Below are positions 7,493 through 13,521 of a DNA stretch of 13,580 nucleotides, one piece after another. The translations under genes and the position numbers were made by a program. The notes under the pieces were generated by a model. That model saw only the letters and a list, made by a program, of their open reading frames with translations, had not been told where the DNA came from and did not search any database. Source of the DNA: JAIEPT01 sp038217425 (lineage in GTDB: Bacteria > Planctomycetota > Planctomycetia > Gemmatales > Gemmataceae); NCBI GenBank assembly GCA_038217425.1, contig JBBQPM010000187.1, positions 1 through 13,580 on the forward strand, in the 5' to 3' direction. The stretch's first letter is position 1, and each line of letters starts with the position of its first letter.

Positions 7493-7698
7493 GGCTCGCC
7501 CTTATCCTCGGCTAATAGCTGCAACAGAACCTCTGCGGCGGCGAACGAATCGTGCGGCGACCAGACTTCATAGCTTTGGCCCGCTTCGAACGGGTTGCCG
7601 TCGTTGCTTTCCAAATCGTGGGCAAGAACTTGAATCAGTCGAATCTTGTCGAGCCGAGACAGCAACTGCACTTCCGGCAACATCTCGGTCAGGGACAT
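7489..7698 (-). CDS. 69-aa small partner protein of the aspartic protease
   Basis: This is a 69-aa protein of unknown function. It has an N-terminal helical part (MSLTEMLPEVQLLSRLDKIRL shown in part, then QVLAHDLES), a short Gly/Pro-containing middle, and a conserved-looking end (SYEVWSPHDSFAAAEVLLQLL). The 'LS..DK..L.Q.L..dL' plus 'Y.VWSP.daf.AA..L' pattern matches small proteins I recall preceding retropepsin-like genes in other bacteria. A strong ribosome-binding site (GAGAGGAG) lies 7 nt upstream of ATG 7698, and the stop is shared with the protease start (ATGA). The gene starts 22 nt after the DUF1501 stop. The N-terminal half is reminiscent of small antitoxin or 'addiction module' helices, but that is only a resemblance. 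Confidence 0.75.
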   Translation of the reverse strand: MSLTEMLPEVQLLSRLDKIRLIQVLAHDLESNDGNPFEAGQSYEVWSPHDSFAAAEVLLQLLAEDKGEP

Positions 7699-7720
7699 TC
7701 TCTCGCTCCTCTCGTTATCG

Positions 7721-9055
7721 TCAAAACAACTCGCCGATCGCCTGGCCCGCTTCGACGAGCCGATGCGGGCGATTCTGGCGATCCGCGATCATTCGATCCG
7801 CATCGACGCCGAGGGTGCGGTAGATCGTCGCCAGGAGATCGCCGGGGCCCAGGGGGCGGTCGCGCGGTTCGGAACCGATGGCGTCGGTGGCGCCGATCAC
7901 CTGGCCGCCCCGGATGCCGCCGCCGGATAATAGCGCGGACATCGCCTTGGGCCAATGTCCCCGGCCGGCGCCGGCGTCCACGCGCGGACTCCGGCCGAAC
8001 TCGCCGAACGCCGCGACCAAGACGTCCTCGCCGAGGCCGCGCTCGTGTAGATCCTCGATCAACGAGCAAAGCGCTTGGTCGTATCGGGGAAGTCGTCGGC
8101 TCAGGCCTTGCTCGATGACGGTGTGGTCGTCCCACCAGTCGAGATCTTTTTCGTACAAGTTAATGGTTACGAAAGTCACCCCAGCCTCGATGAGTCGGCG
8201 CGACAGGATTGCGGCTTCGCCCCAGGCGTGCCGACCGTAACGGTCGCGGAGCGAGGCGGGTTCTTGCTGGACGTCGAACGCGGCCCGAGCCCGGGCGCCG
8301 GTGACGAGGTCGAAGGCGCGGCGCTGGCTGTCGTCCATCGACTGGAAGCCGGGGGCGTCGCGCAGGCCGCTCAGGGCGTCGAAGCGTTGCGCCAGATGCC
8401 GGCGTTCGTGCAATCGATCAATGGTGAGGTTGGCGGGGAGGGTGAAGTCGGGCATGCGGTAGGGGCCGAGCGCGGGGTTGCCGCCGCCGGCGACGGGGTT
8501 GTGGCGTGCGCCGAGCGTAGCGCTTTGTTGGTAAAAGCCGAGCCGGGAGCTGTACGCTTCGGGGACGCAGACGTAGGCGGGCATCTCGGGATGGTTGGCG
8601 CCGAGCAGATGCGAGACGACGGAACCTTGCGCGGGATGCGATTGGCCCCGTTCGCGGGCACTGAGGAGCGGATAGCCGGTCTGCACCCAGTGCGAGGCGT
8701 CGTCGTGCACCGCGTGTTCGTGACGCAGCGAGCGGATGATCGAGAATTTTTGAGCGAGGTCGGCGTGGCGCGGGAGCAGTTCGCAGACGTCGAGACCGGG
8801 GACGCGGGTGCGGATCGGCCGAAAAGGCCCGGCGACTTCTCTGGCAGCGCTCGGCTTCATGTCGTAGGTGTCGATGTGAGAGGGGCCGCCTGCCATCCAG
8901 AAGAGGATGACTGCCTTGGCCGTTCGCCGATTCTCGGTAGCGCGGAGCAAGTTCGGCAACGACAGTCCGCCGAACCCCAGGGCGCCGACCTTGAGGAACC
9001 CCCGGCGCGTGACGCCGTCGGCCCCGCGAAATGCCTTGCCCCATAGATTCAACAT
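7721..9055 (-). CDS. DUF1501 protein with Tat signal (sulfatase/alkaline-phosphatase-like fold)
   Basis: This is a 444-aa exported protein of the DUF1501 family. The N-terminus carries a twin-arginine signal, TRRGFLKVG with Arg17-Arg18, followed by a Gly/Leu-rich segment. Family hallmarks are FWMAGGPSHIDTYDMKP at about 53-68 (metal-site-like Asp62), HEHAVHDDASHWVQTGYP at about 112-129, and AFGEFGRSPRVDAGAGRGHWP at about 349-369 (shown in part), followed by the IRGGQVIGATD block. DUF1501 proteins are related to the alkaline phosphatase/sulfatase superfamily but have no established substrate. They are usually encoded next to DUF1549/DUF1553 proteins in planctomycetes; here three small genes separate them. 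ATG 9055 is preferred over a TTG ten codons upstream because GAGGC lies 6 nt before it and the Tat signal is then near the terminus. It is divergent from the 723-aa gene. Confidence 0.9.
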   Translation of the reverse strand: MLNLWGKAFRGADGVTRRGFLKVGALGFGGLSLPNLLRATENRRTAKAVILFWMAGGPSHIDTYDMKPSAAREVAGPFRPIRTRVPGLDVCELLPRHADLAQKFSIIRSLRHEHAVHDDASHWVQTGYPLLSARERGQSHPAQGSVVSHLLGANHPEMPAYVCVPEAYSSRLGFYQQSATLGARHNPVAGGGNPALGPYRMPDFTLPANLTIDRLHERRHLAQRFDALSGLRDAPGFQSMDDSQRRAFDLVTGARARAAFDVQQEPASLRDRYGRHAWGEAAILSRRLIEAGVTFVTINLYEKDLDWWDDHTVIEQGLSRRLPRYDQALCSLIEDLHERGLGEDVLVAAFGEFGRSPRVDAGAGRGHWPKAMSALLSGGGIRGGQVIGATDAIGSEPRDRPLGPGDLLATIYRTLGVDADRMIADRQNRPHRLVEAGQAIGELF

Positions 9056-9159
9056 CGTCGCCTCGATTCTTGCCCGTGTGCGCAACTCGTTACTTTAATA
9101 AATATCCGACCGCGGCTCTCCTCGCAACCGAGAACTTTGTGTTTTCGCTGCCGTGCTCC

Positions 9160-9175
9160 GGGTGATACAATCTTT
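9160..9175 (+). promoter_or_regulatory. Possible extended -10 promoter for the 723-aa gene
   Basis: TGATACAAT at 9163-9171 fits an extended -10 element (TG, one base, then TACAAT, five of six matches to TATAAT). It lies about 30 nt before the ATG at 9203, leaving a leader of about 25 nt. No good -35 box is seen at 17 bp. The 147-bp divergent spacer also has an AT-rich patch at about 9093-9106 that could serve the DUF1501 directon on the other strand. This rests on sequence match only. Confidence 0.3.
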
Positions 9176-9202
9176 CCACCCTCCGCCCCTCAGGATCTTT
9201 CT

Positions 9203-11374
9203 ATGCGATATTTCGTGCTCGCTTTTTTCATCGCCGGTTCCGCAGCGGCGCAAACCCCGCTACGGACGACGTTGCCGCAGGATCATCCGTACCAGGTGCA
9301 ACTTCGTAAATACCTGGCCACGCTCACGGAGCAAGATTACACGCACGGCGTTGTCGGCGGCGTCAAGCTTATGCCGAACGACGTCGACGCGGAGACGCAG
9401 TACCGCCATCACGTCTTCACGGTCTTCATTCAGCCGCTAGTGGGAACCAAGCGAGGCGCCCCGTCAATCAACGCGCCGCCCAAGCTTTTCTTGCTCTCGG
9501 AGATCGAGCGCGCCGAGGGGGTGCATGTCCCGCCCGTCTGGGCCGAGCCGCTTACGACGTTCGTCAACTGGAAGCATCCGGGAAACGGATACTATCACAA
9601 CCGGGCGCTGAAACTGCGAGCGTTCGCGACCAACTGCGTCCAAATGATAATGCTCGACGACCAACTCGAGCGGAATCCGGAGCTGGGCGGCAATCGTGCC
9701 GACTTGCTCGGCAACTGGCTCATCGTGTTGGCCCAACCGTACCCGGGATTCAAGGACGTGCTACCGCCGGAAGTGCAACGGGCGTACGAAGTCGGCTTGC
9801 GAAAAATGATGCAGCGAGTTTTGGATTGGGGCCCGCAAGGGGAACAGCCGAACATGGACCTCATCGCCGCCGTCGGGCTCTGGTACGCAGGCCAGGCGCT
9901 CGATTCGCCCAAAAGCGCCGAGAATTACGCGCGTCGACTTTTCACCGATCCGCGTTTCGCCCATCCCGCCGGGTATTTCGTCGACAATCACGGTATCGAC
10001 CTGGGTTATCAGGGAATGTCCAACTTCTTCGCGACGTGGGCGGCGCTGGCGACCGATTGGCCCTTCGCCAAGGAGGCAGTTTCGAAAGCATACCGTTTGC
10101 GCGCCCATCTCGCGCTGCCGGAACCCGACGGCGTCGTCGTCGGTCCGAACCATTTCAACGCGCGCTTGTCGAGCGACGTCTACCGCGATCAATGGGAATG
10201 GGGCATCGCCCGCGATACGTTTGCGTCGCTCGTCACCGACGAAGCGGCTCATCTCGTGAAAATGCCGGGCGCCGAGGAACTCAAAAAGGCGGTCGATCGC
10301 CGGGCGACGATGTTCAATGCACAAATGGCGGAGAACGGCGTCAACCCCAAGGGGGGCTTTCTCAAGAACGACGAACTCAAGTCGTTCCCGTGGAAGTATC
10401 GGCAGTGGCAGAGCTACAACTTCCCCGGCACGGTGAACTTCGGCTACGAACATTACCCCGCGGGCGCGCTCAGTCGACGTCTCAAGCTGGAGGCGGAGAA
10501 GTCGTCGATGCTCGTGTCGCCGTTTTTGCGACCGGAAAACTTCGTGCGTTCCTTCGCGGATGCGTTCACGGTCGTCAAACAGCCGACGTACTCTGCCATC
10601 GTGCATAGCGGTCCCGTGGGTCATCTCGATCCCGAAGCGGGTCACGCCAGGCTTGCCGGCATCTACGGATTCGGCGGTGGGCAACTCTCCGCGTTTTGGA
10701 CGCCGGAGGCAGGCGCGGTTATCCTCGGTCGGCGCGGCGGGCAAACCAAGGACAAAACGTTCGACGCTGTCGAGGAGTGGCAGAAGTGGCCGATCCACGC
10801 GGTCACCGGCTCGAACCCAGACGGCAAAATCTTCTCCAGCGCCCGCATCGTGAAACCGGAGGTCGAGCAGGGGGATAATCTCGTCAAAGTCTGGGGTCTG
10901 ATCCCGCGCGAGGCGTTCGGCCAAGGCAGGGCGCTCACGGGAAAGATTCCATACCTTCGAATCTTTCAGATCGAGCCCGCACAAATCCGGATTGGCACGA
11001 AGGTCACGTTCACCGGCCAGGACAAGATTGCGGAATGCTACGAGACGATCCCCGTCTTTTTGCACGACGCGACCCGCCAGCCGAAGGCGGAGCCGACGAA
11101 AATCGAATTTCAGGTGAAAGACCGATGGCTCGCGGCGACGACGGAGCTTCAGGACGGCGTGCGGGCGGTCAAGCTCACGCGTTTCGGCGGCAGCGTGCAG
11201 ATTGCGTTCGAAGCGCCGCAGCGGGTGAAGCTGTCGCCGGAGGTCTGGCAGGACGGCTACCTGTCGCGGGCCCGGTGCCGTAATTTGATGATCGACCTGC
11301 TGACGCCCGGCGTCGCCGTGCCGCGCGGCGAAAAGACGGTGGCGTACACGATCACCGCCAGCAAGGGACATTGA
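9203..11374 (+). CDS. Large exported protein of unknown function, possibly toroid/beta-sandwich type
   Basis: This encodes a 723-aa protein. The start at 9203 gives a clean signal peptide (MRYFVLAFFIAGSAAA, cleavage after Ala16) and has AGGA about 8-9 nt upstream; an earlier start at 9137 would bury the signal. Residues about 30-450 look mainly helical with many Trp/Tyr/His residues (WKHPGNGYYHN, QPNMDLIAAVGLWYAG, then YFVDNHGIDLGYQGMSNFF at 258-276). Residues about 455-720 look beta-rich (SAIVHSGPVGHLD, AVKLTRFGGSVQIAFEAP). This helical-then-beta layout with Asn, His and Tyr in short motifs recalls polysaccharide lyases with an (alpha/alpha) toroid and a beta-sandwich, but I do not recognise the family and assign no activity. 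It is a single gene, divergent from DUF1501 and closed by a strong hairpin. Confidence 0.85.
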   Translation: MRYFVLAFFIAGSAAAQTPLRTTLPQDHPYQVQLRKYLATLTEQDYTHGVVGGVKLMPNDVDAETQYRHHVFTVFIQPLVGTKRGAPSINAPPKLFLLSEIERAEGVHVPPVWAEPLTTFVNWKHPGNGYYHNRALKLRAFATNCVQMIMLDDQLERNPELGGNRADLLGNWLIVLAQPYPGFKDVLPPEVQRAYEVGLRKMMQRVLDWGPQGEQPNMDLIAAVGLWYAGQALDSPKSAENYARRLFTDPRFAHPAGYFVDNHGIDLGYQGMSNFFATWAALATDWPFAKEAVSKAYRLRAHLALPEPDGVVVGPNHFNARLSSDVYRDQWEWGIARDTFASLVTDEAAHLVKMPGAEELKKAVDRRATMFNAQMAENGVNPKGGFLKNDELKSFPWKYRQWQSYNFPGTVNFGYEHYPAGALSRRLKLEAEKSSMLVSPFLRPENFVRSFADAFTVVKQPTYSAIVHSGPVGHLDPEAGHARLAGIYGFGGGQLSAFWTPEAGAVILGRRGGQTKDKTFDAVEEWQKWPIHAVTGSNPDGKIFSSARIVKPEVEQGDNLVKVWGLIPREAFGQGRALTGKIPYLRIFQIEPAQIRIGTKVTFTGQDKIAECYETIPVFLHDATRQPKAEPTKIEFQVKDRWLAATTELQDGVRAVKLTRFGGSVQIAFEAPQRVKLSPEVWQDGYLSRARCRNLMIDLLTPGVAVPRGEKTVAYTITASKGH

Positions 11375-11383
11375 GAAACGCCG

Positions 11384-11433
11384 AGCCCAACGCGCGAGCA
11401 AGGGGTCTGTCTCCCTTGCTTGGGCGTCGGGCT
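11384..11433. terminator. Long hairpin between convergent genes, probable bidirectional terminator
   Basis: Positions 11384-11404 pair with 11413-11433 around an 8-nt loop (GTCTGTCT). The inner 8 bp (AGCAAGGG with CCCTTGCT) are perfect; the whole 21-position stem has two mismatches (11389/11428 and 11394/11423) and one G-U pair. It starts 10 nt after the stop of the exported-protein gene, and its right arm runs into the TAG (11434-11432) of the convergent hydrolase gene. There is no long U tract on either side, so termination would be weak-tail or helped by other factors. GCCCGACGC...AGCAAGGG-type hairpins are, from memory, repeated in planctomycete genomes. Confidence 0.65.
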
Positions 11434-12238
11434 AATTTCGCAGGTAGGGCAGCACTTCCTTCTTGAGGAAGTCGCTCTGGTAGCAGCCGAAATGGCCGCC
11501 GCGGTTCCCCAGGACGCGGTCGGCTGGATCCCACGGGCGCTGGCGCAACTTGCCGATCAGCAGATTGTCTTCCTCGCAACCCATCGACATCCGAAAGCCG
11601 ACTCGGCCGCTCGCGGGATGAATCCACGAGCGATCCTGGGTGCCGATCACTTGCGTCGCAAAACCCAGATACCACCAATCGTTCCTGCTGTAATGCACGT
11701 AAATCGCGTCGCCGACGTTGCGTAATGCGGGCCTCAAATCGTAGTCGGCGCAGATCGACGGCGCCAGCAGCACGACGCGCTGGACGAGGTTGGGGGGTAG
11801 TTTTTCGAGCGCCGCGACCGCGACCGAAGAACCGGCGCTGTGGGCGGCGAGGTAGATCGGCACGTGCGGATGTTCTCGGTGGAAGTCGGCGATGACCAGC
11901 GCAAGCTTGGCGCCTTCCTCCTGCGCGTGCTGAAAGCCGAGCTGATCGGCAAGGATGCGATATTTCCCGTGCGACCAGTCGAAAGTGTGCACGCGCAGCG
12001 GCAGGTTCTCCTCGGCGATGGCATCGCACAGCGCGAGAGAACAGGCCTGAAAATTCCCGGCGCCGTCGGCGACGAAAAGGGCGCCCGGCTCCGCCGGGGG
12101 CGACGGTTCCGAAGCCGCCGGGCTGAGACCGCGCGGCGCCAGCGACGTGCAGCCCCACAGGGCGGACAAGAGGACGCCGCCAATCCATAACAGTCGAATC
12201 CGTTCGTTAAGTGCTCCTGCTCTGGGAGCGCTCTTCAT
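11432..12238 (-). CDS. Alpha/beta-hydrolase fold protein with N-terminal membrane anchor or lipoprotein signal
   Basis: This is a 268-aa predicted serine hydrolase. The nucleophile elbow is AHSAG with Ser134 (PIYLAAHSAGSSVAV), in which Ala replaces the first Gly of the classical GxSxG. Candidate acid and base are Asp187 (YSRNDWW) and His249 (NRGGHFG), in the right order for a triad. The N-terminus has two arginines and then a hydrophobic run ending LLSALWGC, with Cys30 as a possible lipidation site; Trp at -2 is unusual for a lipobox, so simple anchoring is an alternative. A Pro/Ser-rich linker (about 35-52) precedes the catalytic domain, which fits an envelope protein. GAGG lies about 10 nt upstream of ATG 12238. 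It is divergent from the DUF1571 gene over 81 bp. The substrate is unknown. Confidence 0.8.
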   Translation of the reverse strand: MKSAPRAGALNERIRLLWIGGVLLSALWGCTSLAPRGLSPAASEPSPPAEPGALFVADGAGNFQACSLALCDAIAEENLPLRVHTFDWSHGKYRILADQLGFQHAQEEGAKLALVIADFHREHPHVPIYLAAHSAGSSVAVAALEKLPPNLVQRVVLLAPSICADYDLRPALRNVGDAIYVHYSRNDWWYLGFATQVIGTQDRSWIHPASGRVGFRMSMGCEEDNLLIGKLRQRPWDPADRVLGNRGGHFGCYQSDFLKKEVLPYLRN

Positions 12239-12260
12239 GCTGACTGGTCCTCAAGTGATG

Positions 12261-12289
12261 TTGACCCTGATGCGCAAGATGTTTACTCT
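12261..12289 (+). promoter_or_regulatory. Weak candidate promoter for the DUF1571 gene
   Basis: In the 81-bp divergent spacer, TTGACC (12261-12266, five of six matches to a -35 box) is followed after 17 bp by TACTCT (12284-12289, a poor -10 box). It would start transcription about 25 nt before ATG 12320. The -10 box is weak, so this is only a candidate. Confidence 0.25.
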
Positions 12290-12319
12290 GAAGCTTGAAC
12301 TTCTCGCAAGGAGCACATT

Positions 12320-13144
12320 ATGAAGGCACGGTGGATCCTCGTTCTCATTCTCGCCCTGCCCGTCGTCGGCTTCGCCGGCTGGTATGGCTATCGCGCCGCA
12401 ACCTACGTCCCGACGCCGAAAGTCGACGCTCCAGTTGACATCGACCCCAGCGGTCACGAGGCTGAACTGGAACTGTGCAAAAAGGATCCGATCGCCTTCC
12501 TCGAGAAGTGCGTTAAACGTTACGACGAGACTGTTCGCAGTTATCGGACCACGTTCCGCAAATACGAGCGCGGCAAGACCAAGGAAAAGGACGACGAGAT
12601 CATCGACGTCATTTTTCGCGAGTCGCCCTTCAGCGTGCGCATGACCTGGAAGAAGGGTCGACAACTCTTTGCGATGCCGCCGACGCCGAGCCATTCGCTC
12701 TATGTCGCCGGCGAGAACGACAATAAACTGCTTGCCCTCGCATTCAGTTCGACGCCATGGGAAAAGGACGTCGACGCCCCCGACGTCGTGGGACGAAGCC
12801 GATACCGCGTCGACCAGTTCGGCTTCAAAAAAGCGACCGAGCGAACCATCGCCAGCATGAAGAAGGCTCGTGCCGCAGGAACACTGCAGGTACGGTTCGT
12901 CGGCATGAGCAAGTCGGCGGAAGATCGGTCCTGCTATCACTTCGTGCGCACGCCGTACGATCCGGTGGAGGAGGACGGCATCAACAAGCTGGAATTCTGG
13001 ATCGACGCGGAGACGCTGCTGCAGACGCATTCGATCTTGAGCGACCGCGACGGCAAACGGATCGCGGAGTACATTTTCACGAACGTGCAGATCAACCCAG
13101 AGTTTTCAGAGGGAGCCTTTACGCGGAATAGCCTAGGAAAATAA
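12320..13144 (+). CDS. DUF1571 family protein
   Basis: This is a 274-aa envelope protein of the planctomycete DUF1571 family, whose function is unknown. Residues about 4-27 form one hydrophobic segment (ILVLILALPVVGFAGW) that acts as signal anchor or signal peptide. The family pattern is visible from about residue 60: an acidic/Cys start (CKKDPIAFLEKCVKRYDETV), then SYRTTFRKYERGK, then IIDVIFRESPFSVRMTWKKG, followed by beta-strands to DGINKLEFWIDAETLLQTHS and IAEYIFTNVQINPEF near the end. The succession of strands resembles a LolA-like half-barrel, which is inference. Start ATG 12320 has a strong AAGGAG 8 nt upstream. It is transcribed alone, with the wrecked uvsE fragment on the opposite strand just after it. 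Confidence 0.85.
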   Translation: MKARWILVLILALPVVGFAGWYGYRAATYVPTPKVDAPVDIDPSGHEAELELCKKDPIAFLEKCVKRYDETVRSYRTTFRKYERGKTKEKDDEIIDVIFRESPFSVRMTWKKGRQLFAMPPTPSHSLYVAGENDNKLLALAFSSTPWEKDVDAPDVVGRSRYRVDQFGFKKATERTIASMKKARAAGTLQVRFVGMSKSAEDRSCYHFVRTPYDPVEEDGINKLEFWIDAETLLQTHSILSDRDGKRIAEYIFTNVQINPEFSEGAFTRNSLGK

Positions 13145-13178
13145 AGTGGGCCGCATCGCGATATTCGACCGGCAAATC

Positions 13179-13432
13179 GAGGGTCAGCGGTCTTCTCGCT
13201 CTAGCCGAGAGTCGGTCCAAATTCCGAGCGAATTCATCGAGAGCCTTCTTCATTGTCGCCGAAGGCGCCGCCGCCGTGAATGTTGACGACGTCGGCTCCC
13301 CCACTCAGCGACCTCGGCCTGATACTCCAATTCTTTGAGCGACGATTCGACGACCTCCGGGCGTTGGGAGTTGAGAACCACAAACTGATCGGGATGGAAG
13401 CATGTCCGTAGACCGTGGATCCTGGCGAATGT
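13179..13432 (-). pseudogene. uvsE: UV-damage endonuclease (uvsE/UVDE) fragment with two frameshifts
   Basis: Read on the minus strand, three consecutive frames together give the middle of a UvsE-type UV DNA damage endonuclease. From 13432 to 13301 the reading is TFARIHGLRTCFHPDQFVVL, then NSQRPEVVESSLKELEYQAE and VAEW. From 13299 to 13255 a shifted frame gives GADVVNIHGGGAFGD. From 13253 to 13179 a third frame gives MKKALDEFARNLDRL, then SARARRPLTL. HPDQFVVLNS and NIHGGG hold metal-ligand histidines of this TIM-barrel family. Two frameshifts (at about 13300 and 13254) break the gene. The N-terminal part is missing beyond about 13432, where the IS701-like element begins, and the C-terminal half is missing beyond about 13179, next to the DUF1571 stop. 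It cannot make a working enzyme. Confidence 0.8.
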
Positions 13433-13460
13433 GCCGCACCGCTTAATTCTACAGCGCTAA

Positions 13461-13480
13461 ATCAGCTGATGTCAGCTGAC
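13461..13480. repeat. Two abutting perfect 10-bp palindromes
   Basis: ATCAGCTGAT (13461-13470) and GTCAGCTGAC (13471-13480) are each perfectly self-complementary and directly adjacent, sharing the core TCAGCTGA in tandem. They lie 42 bp before the transposase ATG and just upstream of an AT-rich patch. They could be subterminal transposase-binding sites or an operator for autorepression. Confidence 0.7.
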
Positions 13481-13484
13481 TGAG

Positions 13485-13495
13485 TATTTATATAA
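13485..13495 (+). promoter_or_regulatory. Candidate -10 region of the transposase promoter
   Basis: TATTTATATAA is the only strongly AT-rich patch near the transposase. It contains TATTTA and TATATA as possible -10 boxes; no good -35 box is seen, because that position falls in the palindromes. A start site about 6-10 nt downstream would fall inside the left arm of the following hairpin. Confidence 0.3.
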
Positions 13496-13516
13496 CCTCC
13501 TTGACAACAAGGAGGT
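13495..13516 (+). promoter_or_regulatory. Hairpin enclosing the transposase Shine-Dalgarno sequence
   Basis: ACCTCCTTG (13495-13503) pairs perfectly over 9 bp with CAAGGAGGT (13508-13516) around an ACAA loop. The right arm contains a full Shine-Dalgarno sequence (AAGGAGG, 13509-13515) placed 6 nt before ATG 13522. In any transcript that includes the left arm, the ribosome-binding site would be sequestered. Confidence 0.75.
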
Positions 13517-13521
13517 GCGGC

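Noticed and set aside
8075..9046. A 323-codon open frame on the plus strand opposite the DUF1501 gene
   Set aside because: The minus-strand frame carries the Tat signal and all DUF1501 motifs; the antisense frame is a by-product of GC-rich codon positions.
9761..11401. A 546-codon open frame on the minus strand opposite the 723-aa gene
   Set aside because: It is Arg/Leu-rich with no recognisable motif, no ribosome-binding site and no signal, and lies antisense to a gene with a clear signal peptide; GC-rich DNA commonly leaves such frames open.
13119..13304. A 61-aa minus-strand protein as an intact gene
   Set aside because: Its middle is one phase of the broken uvsE fragment and its ends match nothing; it is part of the pseudogene.
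13501..13506. TTGACA as a consensus -35 box
   Set aside because: A -10 box at the correct distance would fall inside the transposase gene at about 13524, where the sequence is GC-rich; the bases belong to the hairpin stem and loop.
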